This document shows positions 9,347-17,039 of a stretch of DNA of 64,000 nucleotides, one piece after another. The stretch lies in contig CAWFHN010000016.1 of assembly GCA_963815665.1 (NCBI GenBank), positions 252,029 to 316,028 of the forward strand. The letters are read 5' to 3'. Origin of the DNA: DASUPK01 sp963815665 (GTDB taxonomy: Bacteria; Actinomycetota; Thermoleophilia; Solirubrobacterales; 70-9). The position numbers were made by a program, and so were the translations under genes. The notes below the pieces were generated by a model, which saw nothing but the letters and a program-made list of their open reading frames with translations, was not told the origin of the DNA and did not search any database. Position 1 is the stretch's first letter, and each line of letters opens with the position of its first letter.

Positions 9347-11235
9347 ATGTGGACCCCGAACTCCGTGAGGCGCTCGCTCAGGATGATCCGCGCCGCCGCC
9401 TCGATCAGCGCGAGGTGGGAGAAGGCCTGGGGGAAGTTGCCGAGGTGGCGGCCGGTGCTGGTGTCGAACTCCTCCGCGTAGAGCCCGAGTGGCGAAGCGA
9501 TTCTGAGCAGCCGTTCCATCAGGTCGCGAGCCCGCTGGTGCTCTCCGATGATCGCCAGGCCCGAGACCAGCCAGAACGAGCAGATCAGGAAGCTGCCCTC
9601 CTTGCCGGAGAGTCCATCGTCGGTATCCCCGGTGACGTAGCGGAGCACGAAGCCGTCCTCGGTGAGGTCGTCGGCGATCGCCAGCACGCTCTTCCTCAAG
9701 GTCTCGTCGTCACCGGGCAGGAAGCCGAAGATCGCCGCGAGCAGCGTGGAGGCGTCGAGCGCGTCGGTGTCGTAGTGCTGGCGAAGGACGCCATCCGTGA
9801 CGCCGTTGTCGAGGATGTCCTTGCGGATCACCTCCGCGGTCGCGCCCCACTCGTCCCGGAGCTCGGAGTCCCCGCGGATCTCGGCGAGCTGAGAGGCGCG
9901 ATCCATCGCCACCCAGCACATCAGCTTGGAGGACACGTAGTGCTGGGGCTTCCCGCGGGCTTCCCAGATCCCCTGGTCCGGCTTCTTCCAGATTTTCGTC
10001 GCACACTCCGCCTGTGCCTGGACGACCGGCCAGAGCTGGCGCGGCAGGCGCTCGCTGCGCTTGGTGTGGAGCAGGATCGAGGCGAGGGCGGCCCCGAAGA
10101 CGTCGTTCTGGCGCTGGTCGAACGCGCCGTTACCGACCCGCACTGGCGACGCCCCCGCGTAGCCGGAGAGGTCATCCCTGGTCGATTCCGTCAAGTCCCG
10201 GCGGCCATCGATCCCGTACATGATCTGCAGCGCCCCGTCCTCGTTCTGCTCGAGTTCGGCGACGAACTGCATGAACTCGTTGGCTTCCCAGTCCAGGTTG
10301 AGGAAGTGGAGGGCCTGGAGCGTGAAGGTGGAATCCCGGACCCAGGTGAAGCGGTAGTCCCAGTTGCGCTCCCCGCCGGGGGTTTCGGGCAACGAGGTCG
10401 TGAGTGCCGCGACTGTTGCTCCCGTCGGCATATAGGTGAGCCCCTTGATCGTCAGGGCCGAGCGTGAGATCGCCTCCCTGAAGCGATGATCCGGCATGCG
10501 GGCCTTGGAGATCCAATTGCGCCAGTAATCCGTCGTCTCCCCCATGCGTGCGAGGGCCTCGTCCATGTCCTCCGGCGATGCGAGCTCCTCCGCCCAGGAA
10601 AGCGAGCAGAAGGCATGTTCTCCCTGCTGGAGGGTGTGCCGCGCCTGAGCCACCTGCCCCTCCGCGCCGAGCGGGATGCTGCTTCGAAGCCTCACGGTGA
10701 CCCCGGCCCCAGTCGCGTCCGCCGTGTGCGTTCCCTGCAGCGCCCAGTCGGCCGGCACGCGACCGTAGTCGAAGTCAGGCTCACAGAGCAGCTCCATGTC
10801 GATCGAGCCTTCGATGCAGACCACCGTTCGAACGAGGAGGTGGTGGGCGTCATCATCGGCAGGGGCGCGGGTGTGGGGAGTGACCTCGTCCTTCCTTCGG
10901 GTCGGGCCGATCGTCAGCGCGTCGCGGACGATCCCCCAGCCGGTCGGCGTATGCCAGGTGGTGTTGAGGACGTTCGTGCCGGGCTCGTAGATCCGATTGC
11001 TCGGGACGTTGATGCCGAAGGGCGCGAAGCGAAACGAGCCGGCCTGGCGATCCAGGAGCACTCCGAAGATGCTGGGCGAGTCAAACCGCGGCACGCAGAG
11101 CCAGTCGATCGCCCCATCCGGGGCGACGAGGGCTCCTGTGTGGCAGTTGGAGATGAAGGCGTAGTCGGCGATCGGCGGGAACGGCGACGGCATCGCCGCG
11201 CTCTGAGGCACCTCTGCCTGCTTGGCGGCGGTCAC
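9343..11235 (-). CDS. Glycoside hydrolase family 15 protein (trehalase type)
   Basis: A 630-residue GH15 enzyme. The N-terminal FISNCHTGALVAPDGAIDWL and the following DSPSIFGVLLDR form the domain typical of actinobacterial GH15 trehalases. GGERNWDYRFTWVRDSTFTL near 290 and EEFDTSTGRHLGNFPQAFSH near 590 carry the catalytic-acid and catalytic-base regions of the (alpha/alpha)6 barrel. Mycobacterial members split trehalose into two glucose; glucoamylase or glucodextranase activity is the alternative. The gene overlaps the zwf paralogue upstream (11232-11235) and the GMC gene downstream, so the glucose released would be free, not phosphorylated. The start at 11235 gives the coupled arrangement. 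Confidence 0.88.
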   Translation of the reverse strand: MTAAKQAEVPQSAAMPSPFPPIADYAFISNCHTGALVAPDGAIDWLCVPRFDSPSIFGVLLDRQAGSFRFAPFGINVPSNRIYEPGTNVLNTTWHTPTGWGIVRDALTIGPTRRKDEVTPHTRAPADDDAHHLLVRTVVCIEGSIDMELLCEPDFDYGRVPADWALQGTHTADATGAGVTVRLRSSIPLGAEGQVAQARHTLQQGEHAFCSLSWAEELASPEDMDEALARMGETTDYWRNWISKARMPDHRFREAISRSALTIKGLTYMPTGATVAALTTSLPETPGGERNWDYRFTWVRDSTFTLQALHFLNLDWEANEFMQFVAELEQNEDGALQIMYGIDGRRDLTESTRDDLSGYAGASPVRVGNGAFDQRQNDVFGAALASILLHTKRSERLPRQLWPVVQAQAECATKIWKKPDQGIWEARGKPQHYVSSKLMCWVAMDRASQLAEIRGDSELRDEWGATAEVIRKDILDNGVTDGVLRQHYDTDALDASTLLAAIFGFLPGDDETLRKSVLAIADDLTEDGFVLRYVTGDTDDGLSGKEGSFLICSFWLVSGLAIIGEHQRARDLMERLLRIASPLGLYAEEFDTSTGRHLGNFPQAFSHLALIEAAARIILSERLTEFGVHI

Positions 11236-12680
11236 GTTCCGGTCCAGGGCTCGCGCCAGCCGCCGAAGTCCTTGACCAGCCGGTCGGCCGCCTTCGGTCC
11301 CCAGGTGCCGGGCTTGTACGGCTGGATCCTGGGCGGCTTGTCGAGCAACGGAGCGCAGATTCGCCAGGTCTCCTCGATGTTGTCCTGCCGGGTGAACCGC
11401 CCGCTGTTGCCCAGCATCGCGGCGTGCAGCAACACCTCATAGGGAGCGGGGCCCTCGCCGCCCTCCTCCGCAAACTCCATGTCGAGGTTGATCTGCTCGG
11501 GTACGGCGGAGTCGCTGCGCTGCGCGTTGACCAGCAGCCGAACACCCGTGGTCGGATGCAGCCTCACCACCAGCTCGTCGGGATCGGGGCGCTGCTGGTC
11601 CCGTGAGCCGTAGCCAAGGCGCGGTGGCTCCTTGAAGATCAGCCGGACCTCCCACTGCTCCACCGGCATGAGCTTTCCGGTCCGGATTAAGAAGGGGACG
11701 CCGCTCCAGCGCCAGTTGTCGATCTCGAATCGCGCCGCCATGAAGGTCTCCGTGCTGGAGTCCTTCGCTACACCCTTGATCTTCCGATAGCCCTCGTACT
11801 GCCCGCGCACGTATTGCTTCGGGTCGGCCTTCGGCATCGCCGAGAACACACCGAACATCGCGTCCTTGAGGGCCCGGGGGTCGCGGCTGGCCGGCGGGTC
11901 CATCGCGGTCGCCGCAACGACCTGCATCAGATGATTGACGACGACGTCTCTGAGCGCTCCGACCGGGTCGTAGAAGCTGCCGCGATCGGAGACTCCGAAG
12001 TCCTCCGCCATCGTGATTTGGACACAAGCCACGCTGTTTCGATTCCAGACGGGCTCGAGGACCGCGTTGGCGAAGCGCAGAAAAAGGATCTCCGCAAGCC
12101 CCATCAACCCGAGGAAGTGATCGATCCGGTAGAGCTGATCCTCGCGGATGTACTGGTGGATCTCCGCCGCCAGATCCCGCGCCGAGGCGAGATCGTGGCC
12201 GAAGGGCTTCTCCACCACCACCCGCGCCTGACCGGTGAGCCCGGCGTCGTAGAGCCCCTTGATCGTCATCCCGAAGAGCGAGGGCGGGATCTCCAGATAG
12301 AAGACCGGGGTCCGGGCGCCCTTGATCTCGGCGGCCACCCGCTCGTAGGTGTCAGGCTTGGAGAAGTCCCCCTGAACGTAGGAGAACCGCTTGGCGAGCC
12401 GGTTGAAGATCTTCGGATCAGGCTTCTTCCCGGAGGAGGTCTCGATCGCCTTCCGGGCGTGGTCGCGGAGATCCTTGTCGGACCAGTCGTCGAACGCCAC
12501 GCCGACGATCGGGCAGTCCAGCAGCCCCCGGGCCTCGAGGCGGTAGAGGGAGTTGAACGTCATCACCTTGGCGAGGTCGCCGGTGATGCCGAAGATGACG
12601 AAGACGTCGGCGGGTAGGGGGCCGCCCGGCGCGGATCTCTCCCGCGCTCGCGCGCCCTCTTTTCTCTTGGCTACCGCCAC
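11232..12680 (-). CDS. zwf: Glucose-6-phosphate dehydrogenase paralogue with altered phosphate-binding motif
   Basis: A 482-residue member of the G6PDH family. It keeps the NADP fold (FVIFGITGDLAKVMTF, residues 27-42), VVEKPFGHD near 155-163, the general-base histidine in VVNHLMQVV, and the lysine in IRTGKL. In the substrate loop RIDHFLGLMGLA (185-196), leucine 192 stands where nearly all G6PDHs, including the second copy here (RIDHFLGKE), carry a phosphate-contacting lysine. The gene heads a 4-base-overlapping run with a trehalase. It may act on a different or unphosphorylated sugar, or be a low-affinity G6PDH. The GTG at 12680 has no clear Shine-Dalgarno sequence. Confidence 0.85.
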   Translation of the reverse strand: MAVAKRKEGARARERSAPGGPLPADVFVIFGITGDLAKVMTFNSLYRLEARGLLDCPIVGVAFDDWSDKDLRDHARKAIETSSGKKPDPKIFNRLAKRFSYVQGDFSKPDTYERVAAEIKGARTPVFYLEIPPSLFGMTIKGLYDAGLTGQARVVVEKPFGHDLASARDLAAEIHQYIREDQLYRIDHFLGLMGLAEILFLRFANAVLEPVWNRNSVACVQITMAEDFGVSDRGSFYDPVGALRDVVVNHLMQVVAATAMDPPASRDPRALKDAMFGVFSAMPKADPKQYVRGQYEGYRKIKGVAKDSSTETFMAARFEIDNWRWSGVPFLIRTGKLMPVEQWEVRLIFKEPPRLGYGSRDQQRPDPDELVVRLHPTTGVRLLVNAQRSDSAVPEQINLDMEFAEEGGEGPAPYEVLLHAAMLGNSGRFTRQDNIEETWRICAPLLDKPPRIQPYKPGTWGPKAADRLVKDFGGWREPWTGT

Positions 12681-12780
12681 GTTTGAGGCATCCGTTCCCG
12701 CAGGCTCGCAGCCTCCTCCGCGAACAGTTCTATCGCATCACCCGATCGAGGTGATGTTCATGAGTAAACGGCTCGCGACC

Positions 12781-12936
12781 TCACTTGCTGGCGAGGTGGA
12801 AGCGGTTGCAGAAGTCGCAGCGGTAGTAGGTCTTGCCGAATCGCTGGGCCTCCTGGCGGGCGACCGATTCGCTCTCGTAGGCCGTCTTCGGCTTCCCATC
12901 CTTGCGAAAGTGACTAGGGACGATGCGCCGCGCCAT
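12781..12936 (-). CDS. Zinc-ribbon-like microprotein, 51 residues
   Basis: An ATG-started frame encodes MARRIVPSHFRKDGKPKTAY, followed by a short helix and YRCDFCNRFHLASK before TGA. The C-terminal C-x2-C-x3-H pattern, with a histidine also near the N terminus, suggests a small zinc-binding fold. Such proteins are often found in actinobacteria without known function. The codon pattern is G/C-rich at third positions as in its neighbours, supporting real coding. It lies 100 bases upstream of the zwf paralogue on the same strand and divergent from the PspC-domain gene. I do not recognise a specific family. Confidence 0.6.
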   Translation of the reverse strand: MARRIVPSHFRKDGKPKTAYESESVARQEAQRFGKTYYRCDFCNRFHLASK

Positions 12937-13073
12937 GCCTTCGAGCGTAGACGACCGATCCCCAGTCCCCGCACGCCCGGGGATCAGGAATCGATCGTCT
13001 AGAGGACGGGTTCGGGTGTCTTAGGGGCCATTCCCGATAGACGGAGAGAGCCGCCGGCGTCATCGTCACGGCC

Positions 13074-14060
13074 ATGGCAAATCCAAAACAGAACAAGCCC
13101 AAGGACAAGAAGACCGAGGAGGCCAAAACCGAGGTCGGCCCCCGCCGCCCGCTGCTCCGGTCGCGAAGCGACCGGATGCTCTGGGGCGTGGCGGGCGGCC
13201 TCGCCGCCCACCTGGGGTTCGACGCGATCCTCGTCCGGATCGCTTTCGTCCTCACCACTTTCTTCGGGGGCGCCGGCATCCTCGCCTACCTGGTGCTGGC
13301 TGTCGCGCTGCCGGAGGACGACGGAGAGGGCAACCCGGTGCCGGAGAGCGTCTGGGCCCGTCTCGGCAAGGTCGCGCTCATCTGCTTTCTGGTGGGCCTG
13401 GCGCTGTTCGCAGCGGCCAGCCTGGCGGTGATGAGCGCCTGGGCCACCGCGACCGGACACGGCACGGTCGTTGCGGCCATCGTGATCGCGCTGGGCGCGG
13501 TGCTCGTCGCCGTCGCCTTCATCGACGTGTTCCGCCGAAGGATGGTGCCGTGGCTCGTCACCGCTGGGCTGGTGCTCGGCCTGCCGGCCGGCGCAATTGC
13601 GGCGGCCGACATCCACTTCCCCGGCTCGATCGGACAGCGGGAGTACACGCCATCCGTGGTCGCCGACGTTCCGGCCGACGGCTATGAGCTCGGCACGGGC
13701 CAGTTGATCGTGGACCTCCGCCGGCTGCCGTGGGCAAAGGGTCAGACGATCCACGTCTCGGCCCACCAGGGAATCGGTCAGATGATCGTCTCGGTCCCCA
13801 AGACGGTGTGCGTCGACGGCCACGCGACCGCCAAGGGCGGTGAGCTGGTGATCGCCGGAGATGTCAGCCACGGAGTGGACGCGGAGGTGGATCAGGGCGA
13901 GCCCCGGACCCAGGCGCCGCGATTGCTGTTCGATGGCGACATCCAGTTCGGCCAGATGCTCGTCACCGACGAGGATCCCCACCAGATCGACACGCGTGGG
14001 GCCGACTACGACCATCACCAGCAGGAGGCCGACTCGCAAAGGGTGGTCTGCGGCAGGTGA
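13074..14060 (+). CDS. PspC-domain membrane protein with LiaF-like C-terminal domain
   Basis: A 328-residue membrane protein. After a charged N-terminus comes a PspC domain: SRSDRMLWGVAGGLAAHLG near residue 32, followed by a hydrophobic segment and AYLVLAVALPEDDGEG. Further membrane segments occupy roughly 100-190. The C-terminal half (DLRRLPWAKGQTIHVSAHQG, then a beta-rich stretch to about 300) resembles the LiaF/DUF2154 cell-wall-stress response domain. LiaF-type proteins restrain a partner sensor kinase until envelope stress occurs. The gene ends 12 bases before the kinase start, consistent with that role. The tail DYDHHQQEADSQR is probably cytoplasmic. Confidence 0.82.
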   Translation: MANPKQNKPKDKKTEEAKTEVGPRRPLLRSRSDRMLWGVAGGLAAHLGFDAILVRIAFVLTTFFGGAGILAYLVLAVALPEDDGEGNPVPESVWARLGKVALICFLVGLALFAAASLAVMSAWATATGHGTVVAAIVIALGAVLVAVAFIDVFRRRMVPWLVTAGLVLGLPAGAIAAADIHFPGSIGQREYTPSVVADVPADGYELGTGQLIVDLRRLPWAKGQTIHVSAHQGIGQMIVSVPKTVCVDGHATAKGGELVIAGDVSHGVDAEVDQGEPRTQAPRLLFDGDIQFGQMLVTDEDPHQIDTRGADYDHHQQEADSQRVVCGR

Positions 14061-14071
14061 GACGAACCGAC

Positions 14072-15061
14072 ATGAGCGCGCTCTGGGCCGGGATGGCGAT
14101 CCTGGCCCTTGGCGTGCTCCTGTACCTGCAGGAAAACGACAACGTCGACCTTCAGTCCGGCTGGCTGCTCGCCGGGTTCGGAGCCTGCCTGCTGATCGCG
14201 CTCGTGGCCACCGCGGCCGGCCGCCCCCGGCGGAGAATGGATCCCGCACAGATTGCCACCGAGAAGCAGCTCTCGGCGGAGATCGGCCGCGACGCGGGGA
14301 AGCTCTCCTGGCTCGCCGTCGCGGCCGGCCTGCTGCTCGGGGCAGCGCTGGTGTTCCTCTGGTCCCAGGGCGCGCTGCAGGATGCGGGCAGCGCGGCGGC
14401 CGCGGCCCTGCTGGTGACGGTTGTCCTCGGCACGATCTCGGCGCCGCTGTGGCTGGCGATGGTGAGGCGCCTTGGCTCCGAGCGCGTCGCCCGAGCCCGT
14501 TCTGAGGAGCGAGCCGAGGTGGCTGCGCATCTGCACGACTCCGTCCTCCAGACCCTCGCCCTGATGCAGAAGCGCGCCGGCGATCCCGACGAGGTCGCGA
14601 AGCTCGCCCGTCGCCAGGAACGCGAGCTACGGAGCTGGCTTGCGGGCGAGGGCCCGTCACGGCCAACCGAGCGCCTCGCCGACGCACTCGAGGCCGCCGC
14701 GATCGACATCGAGGAGTCGCACGGGACGCCGGTCGATGCGGTCGTCGTGGGAGACGCGCCGCTCGACGAGCGAATGGAGGCGCTGGTCGCCGCTACCCGG
14801 GAGGCGCTGACCAACGCCGCGAAGTTCGCAGCCGACGGCGGCCCGGTCCGCCTGTACGCCGAGATCGAGAACGGCGGGGCGCAGGTCTTCGTCGACGACC
14901 GGGGGCCCGGATTCGATCCGGATTCGATCCCGAAGGACCGTCGCGGCGTGCGCGAGTCGATAATCGGCCGCATGAAGCGCTTCGGCGGCCGCGCCGAGAT
15001 CCGCAGCGAGCCCGGCGACGGCACCGAGGTCGAGCTGACCGTGGAGGGCGACGGCCGATGA
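14072..15061 (+). CDS. Sensor histidine kinase, NarL/LiaS-like
   Basis: A 329-residue kinase with about four N-terminal hydrophobic segments (residues 1-150), no large extracellular sensor domain, a HisKA_3-type phosphoacceptor region VAAHLHDSVLQTLALM (histidine near residue 155), and a C-terminal ATPase domain with REALTNAAKFA (N box) and DDRGPGFDPDS (G1 box). The lack of an external sensor is typical of intramembrane-sensing LiaS-like kinases that depend on a LiaF-like partner. The ATG at 14072 is preferred over the GTG at 14057, which adds only five residues. It overlaps the response regulator by 4 bases (15058-15061). Confidence 0.9.
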   Translation: MSALWAGMAILALGVLLYLQENDNVDLQSGWLLAGFGACLLIALVATAAGRPRRRMDPAQIATEKQLSAEIGRDAGKLSWLAVAAGLLLGAALVFLWSQGALQDAGSAAAAALLVTVVLGTISAPLWLAMVRRLGSERVARARSEERAEVAAHLHDSVLQTLALMQKRAGDPDEVAKLARRQERELRSWLAGEGPSRPTERLADALEAAAIDIEESHGTPVDAVVVGDAPLDERMEALVAATREALTNAAKFAADGGPVRLYAEIENGGAQVFVDDRGPGFDPDSIPKDRRGVRESIIGRMKRFGGRAEIRSEPGDGTEVELTVEGDGR

Positions 15062-15705
15062 GCTCCCAGCCGACCGTCGTGATCGTCGACGACCACGCGA
15101 TCTTCCGCAGCGGAGTCAAGGCCGAGCTCGACGGGATGGTCGAGGTGCTCGGCGAGGCCGAGTCGGTCGAGGACGCGGTCCGCGCGATCGCCGAGCTCGA
15201 GCCCGACGTCGTCCTGCTCGACGTCCACATGCCGGGCGGCGGGGGCGTCGAGGTGCTCGGGCAGGTCGCGAAGCAGCGTCCGCAGCAGCGCTTCCTCGCA
15301 CTTTCGGTCTCCGACGATCCACAGGACGTGATCGCGATCGTCCGCGCCGGCGCGCGCGGCTACGTCACCAAGACGATCACCGGCGATCAGCTCGCCGACG
15401 CGGTGCGGCGCGTCCGGGACGGCGACGCGGTCTTCTCCCCTCGGCTGGCGGGCTTCGTGCTCGACGCGTTCGCCGGCGACCTGCCCGCCGAGGAGGTCGA
15501 TCCGGAGCTCGACCAGCTCACGGCCCGCGAGCGCGAGGTGCTGCGCTACATCGCCCGGGGCTATCTCTACAAGGAGATCGCGCTCCGCCTCCACATCTCA
15601 GCGAAGACCGTCGAGGCGCACGTCAGCTCGGTGCTCCGCAAGCTGCAGCTCTCCAATCGCCACGAGCTCAGCCGCTGGGCCGTGAGCCGCCGGTTGGTGG
15701 ACTAG
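15058..15705 (+). CDS. LuxR/NarL-family response regulator
   Basis: A 215-residue two-domain regulator. The receiver has the acidic pocket IVDDHAIF near residue 9, the phosphoacceptor aspartate in VVLLDVHMPGGGG near 57, and the conserved lysine in YVTKTITG near 106. The output domain is a NarL-type helix-turn-helix, LTAREREVLRYIARG then KEIALRLHISAKTVEAHV. It is coupled to the kinase by an ATGA overlap and forms, with the PspC/LiaF-like gene, a complete envelope-stress cassette. The target promoters are not evident from this window. Confidence 0.94.
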   Translation: MSSQPTVVIVDDHAIFRSGVKAELDGMVEVLGEAESVEDAVRAIAELEPDVVLLDVHMPGGGGVEVLGQVAKQRPQQRFLALSVSDDPQDVIAIVRAGARGYVTKTITGDQLADAVRRVRDGDAVFSPRLAGFVLDAFAGDLPAEEVDPELDQLTAREREVLRYIARGYLYKEIALRLHISAKTVEAHVSSVLRKLQLSNRHELSRWAVSRRLVD

Positions 15706-15742
15706 GTTCGGCGGTCGCAGCAGGCAACCGAAAGGACCATCG

Positions 15743-16045
15743 ATGCACGTCGCCGAGTTCACGCTCCATGCCAAGCCCGGTCACTACCAGGACGTGGCCG
15801 ACATCTACTCCGCCTTCGCGGCGGACTTCCTCAGCAACCACCCCGCCCTCGAGACCGTCCTGATCGTCGGGGACGAGTCCGACGGCGTCGTCCGCGGCAT
15901 CGGCGTCTTCAGCGATCGCGACTCCGCCGACGCCGTCAACAGCGACCCCCAGTTCGCCGACTTCAACGACAAGGTCGCGCCACTGCTGGCGAGCCCCTCC
16001 GAGCGCGTGGAGCTGCAGCTGCTCCACCAATACGTGAAGAGCTAG
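15743..16045 (+). CDS. Small antibiotic-biosynthesis-monooxygenase-like protein
   Basis: A 100-residue protein with the length and pattern of the dimeric alpha+beta barrel (ABM/quinol monooxygenase-like) fold. It shows MHVAEFTLHAKPGHYQDVAD, a central VLIVGDESDGVVRGIGVFSD, and VELQLLHQYVKS at the end, with alternating strands and one helix. Active members oxidise quinols or break down haem, but many are uncharacterised, and nothing here fixes a substrate. It lies 37 bases after the response regulator, with AAAGGA about 6 bases before the ATG. Its end overlaps the next, opposing gene by 4 bases. Confidence 0.65.
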   Translation: MHVAEFTLHAKPGHYQDVADIYSAFAADFLSNHPALETVLIVGDESDGVVRGIGVFSDRDSADAVNSDPQFADFNDKVAPLLASPSERVELQLLHQYVKS

Positions 16046-16239
16046 GGCTCGTCCTCGAGCCTCTTGAGCAGCTCCACGGCCTCCTCGCGGGTCACCCCGA
16101 AGCTGCTGCCGCGCAGCTCCCAAAGGACCTCCTCAGCCTTGATCGAGGCCGTCTCCAGATCGACGCCCTTCGCCGTCAGGTAGTTGACGATTCCGAGAAA
16201 GGCGCCCAGGCCGGTCGGCTCGTAACCGGGTTTGGCCAT
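16042..16239 (-). CDS. Small conserved-looking hypothetical protein, 65 residues
   Basis: From the ATG at 16239 the product is about 65 residues (MAKPGYEPTGLGAFLGIVNY and on to EEAVELLKRLEDEP). It is soluble and mostly helical, with no recognised domain. A longer open frame upstream is arginine-rich nonsense in the wrong reading frame of the HAD gene, so it is discarded. The codon pattern fits the neighbours. It ends convergent with, and overlapping by 4 bases, the ABM-like gene, and starts 74 bases after the HAD gene stop on the same strand. No function is offered. Confidence 0.55.
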   Translation of the reverse strand: MAKPGYEPTGLGAFLGIVNYLTAKGVDLETASIKAEEVLWELRGSSFGVTREEAVELLKRLEDEP

Positions 16240-16313
16240 CAGGTCATTCAAACAGCACGGTGGGAAGACCGGATACCCGCTAGTCGGTCCTCCGGGACGG
16301 CTCCGCGGAGCGC

Positions 16314-16985
16314 CTAGAGCAGCGGCAGGCCTTCCCGGAAGGAGGAGATCGCGGCATCGGCTCCCGCCTCCTCGAGCTCCTCGACCGTGAACTCTCCCGT
16401 GGCGACGCCGGTGACCCGGATACCGGCGCCGTGGCCGGCCTCGACGTCGCGCGGCGTGTCGCCGCAGGAGAAGCATCGGGCGAGGTCGAGCGTGTCACCG
16501 GAGACGACCTCGGCCCGCTCGAGCGCCTTCTTGGTGAGCTCGGTGCGGTCCGGCGAGTCCGAGCCGTAGCCGCCGAAGGCGAAGAAGCGGTTCAGGTTCG
16601 CGCGCTGGAGCTTGATGTGCGCCGCCTCCTCGACATTGCCGGTGGTGAGGCCGAGCAGCACGCCGTCGTCGATCAGCTGCTCGAGCAGCTCGACCACGCC
16701 TTCCTGGACCTTGAAGCCGGGCGAGCTCTCCACCTCCTCGGGCAGGTGGTCGAGGCGGCGGCGCATGAGAGTGTCGGCCTCCTCCCCGGTCGGCTCCCGC
16801 CCGATCGCCTTCTCGAAGACCACACGGCCCACCTCGGGATCGGGAACGCCCTTGCCGGTAACCGCGGGCACGTCTACGTCGACATCCTGGAGCTCCTTGA
16901 ACGCTCGCTTCCAGGCGCGGTCGCTGGCGCCGCCGGTGGTGATCAGGGTGCCGTCGATGTCGAACAGCACCGCCTGAGCCTTCAT
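16314..16985 (-). CDS. HAD-superfamily hydrolase (phosphoglycolate phosphatase-like)
   Basis: A 223-residue HAD phosphatase. Motif I is VLFDIDGTLITTGG near residue 7, motif II is LGLTTGN near 115, the motif III lysine is in LTKKALERA near 150, and motif IV is FSCGDTPRDVEAGHGAG near 172. A helical cap lies between motifs I and II. Such enzymes dephosphorylate small phosphoesters such as phosphoglycolate or sugar phosphates. It follows pgi on the same strand, with a perfect 10-bp inverted repeat in the gap. The exact substrate is not evident. Confidence 0.87.
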   Translation of the reverse strand: MKAQAVLFDIDGTLITTGGASDRAWKRAFKELQDVDVDVPAVTGKGVPDPEVGRVVFEKAIGREPTGEEADTLMRRRLDHLPEEVESSPGFKVQEGVVELLEQLIDDGVLLGLTTGNVEEAAHIKLQRANLNRFFAFGGYGSDSPDRTELTKKALERAEVVSGDTLDLARCFSCGDTPRDVEAGHGAGIRVTGVATGEFTVEELEEAGADAAISSFREGLPLL

Positions 16986-16988
16986 CGC

Positions 16989-17027
16989 GGGGCGCTTTCT
17001 TCGGCTATGGGGCCACTAAAGCGCCCC
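16989..17027. repeat. Perfect 10-bp inverted repeat between pgi and the HAD gene
   Basis: GGGGCGCTTT at 16989-16998 and AAAGCGCCCC at 17018-17027 are exact reverse complements separated by 19 bases. The repeat ends 3 bases before the HAD start codon (16985, minus strand) and begins 12 bases after the pgi stop. It could be a terminator-like hairpin after pgi, a hairpin masking the HAD ribosome site, or a repressor operator. No U-tract follows on the minus strand, so a classical intrinsic terminator is not the best reading. Confidence 0.5.
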
Positions 17028-17039
17028 AGGCTGGGGGTG

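Noticed and set aside
12999..14687. A 562-residue minus-strand frame opposite the PspC and kinase genes
   Set aside because: Low-complexity composition and the strong domains on the plus strand show it is a GC-rich shadow.
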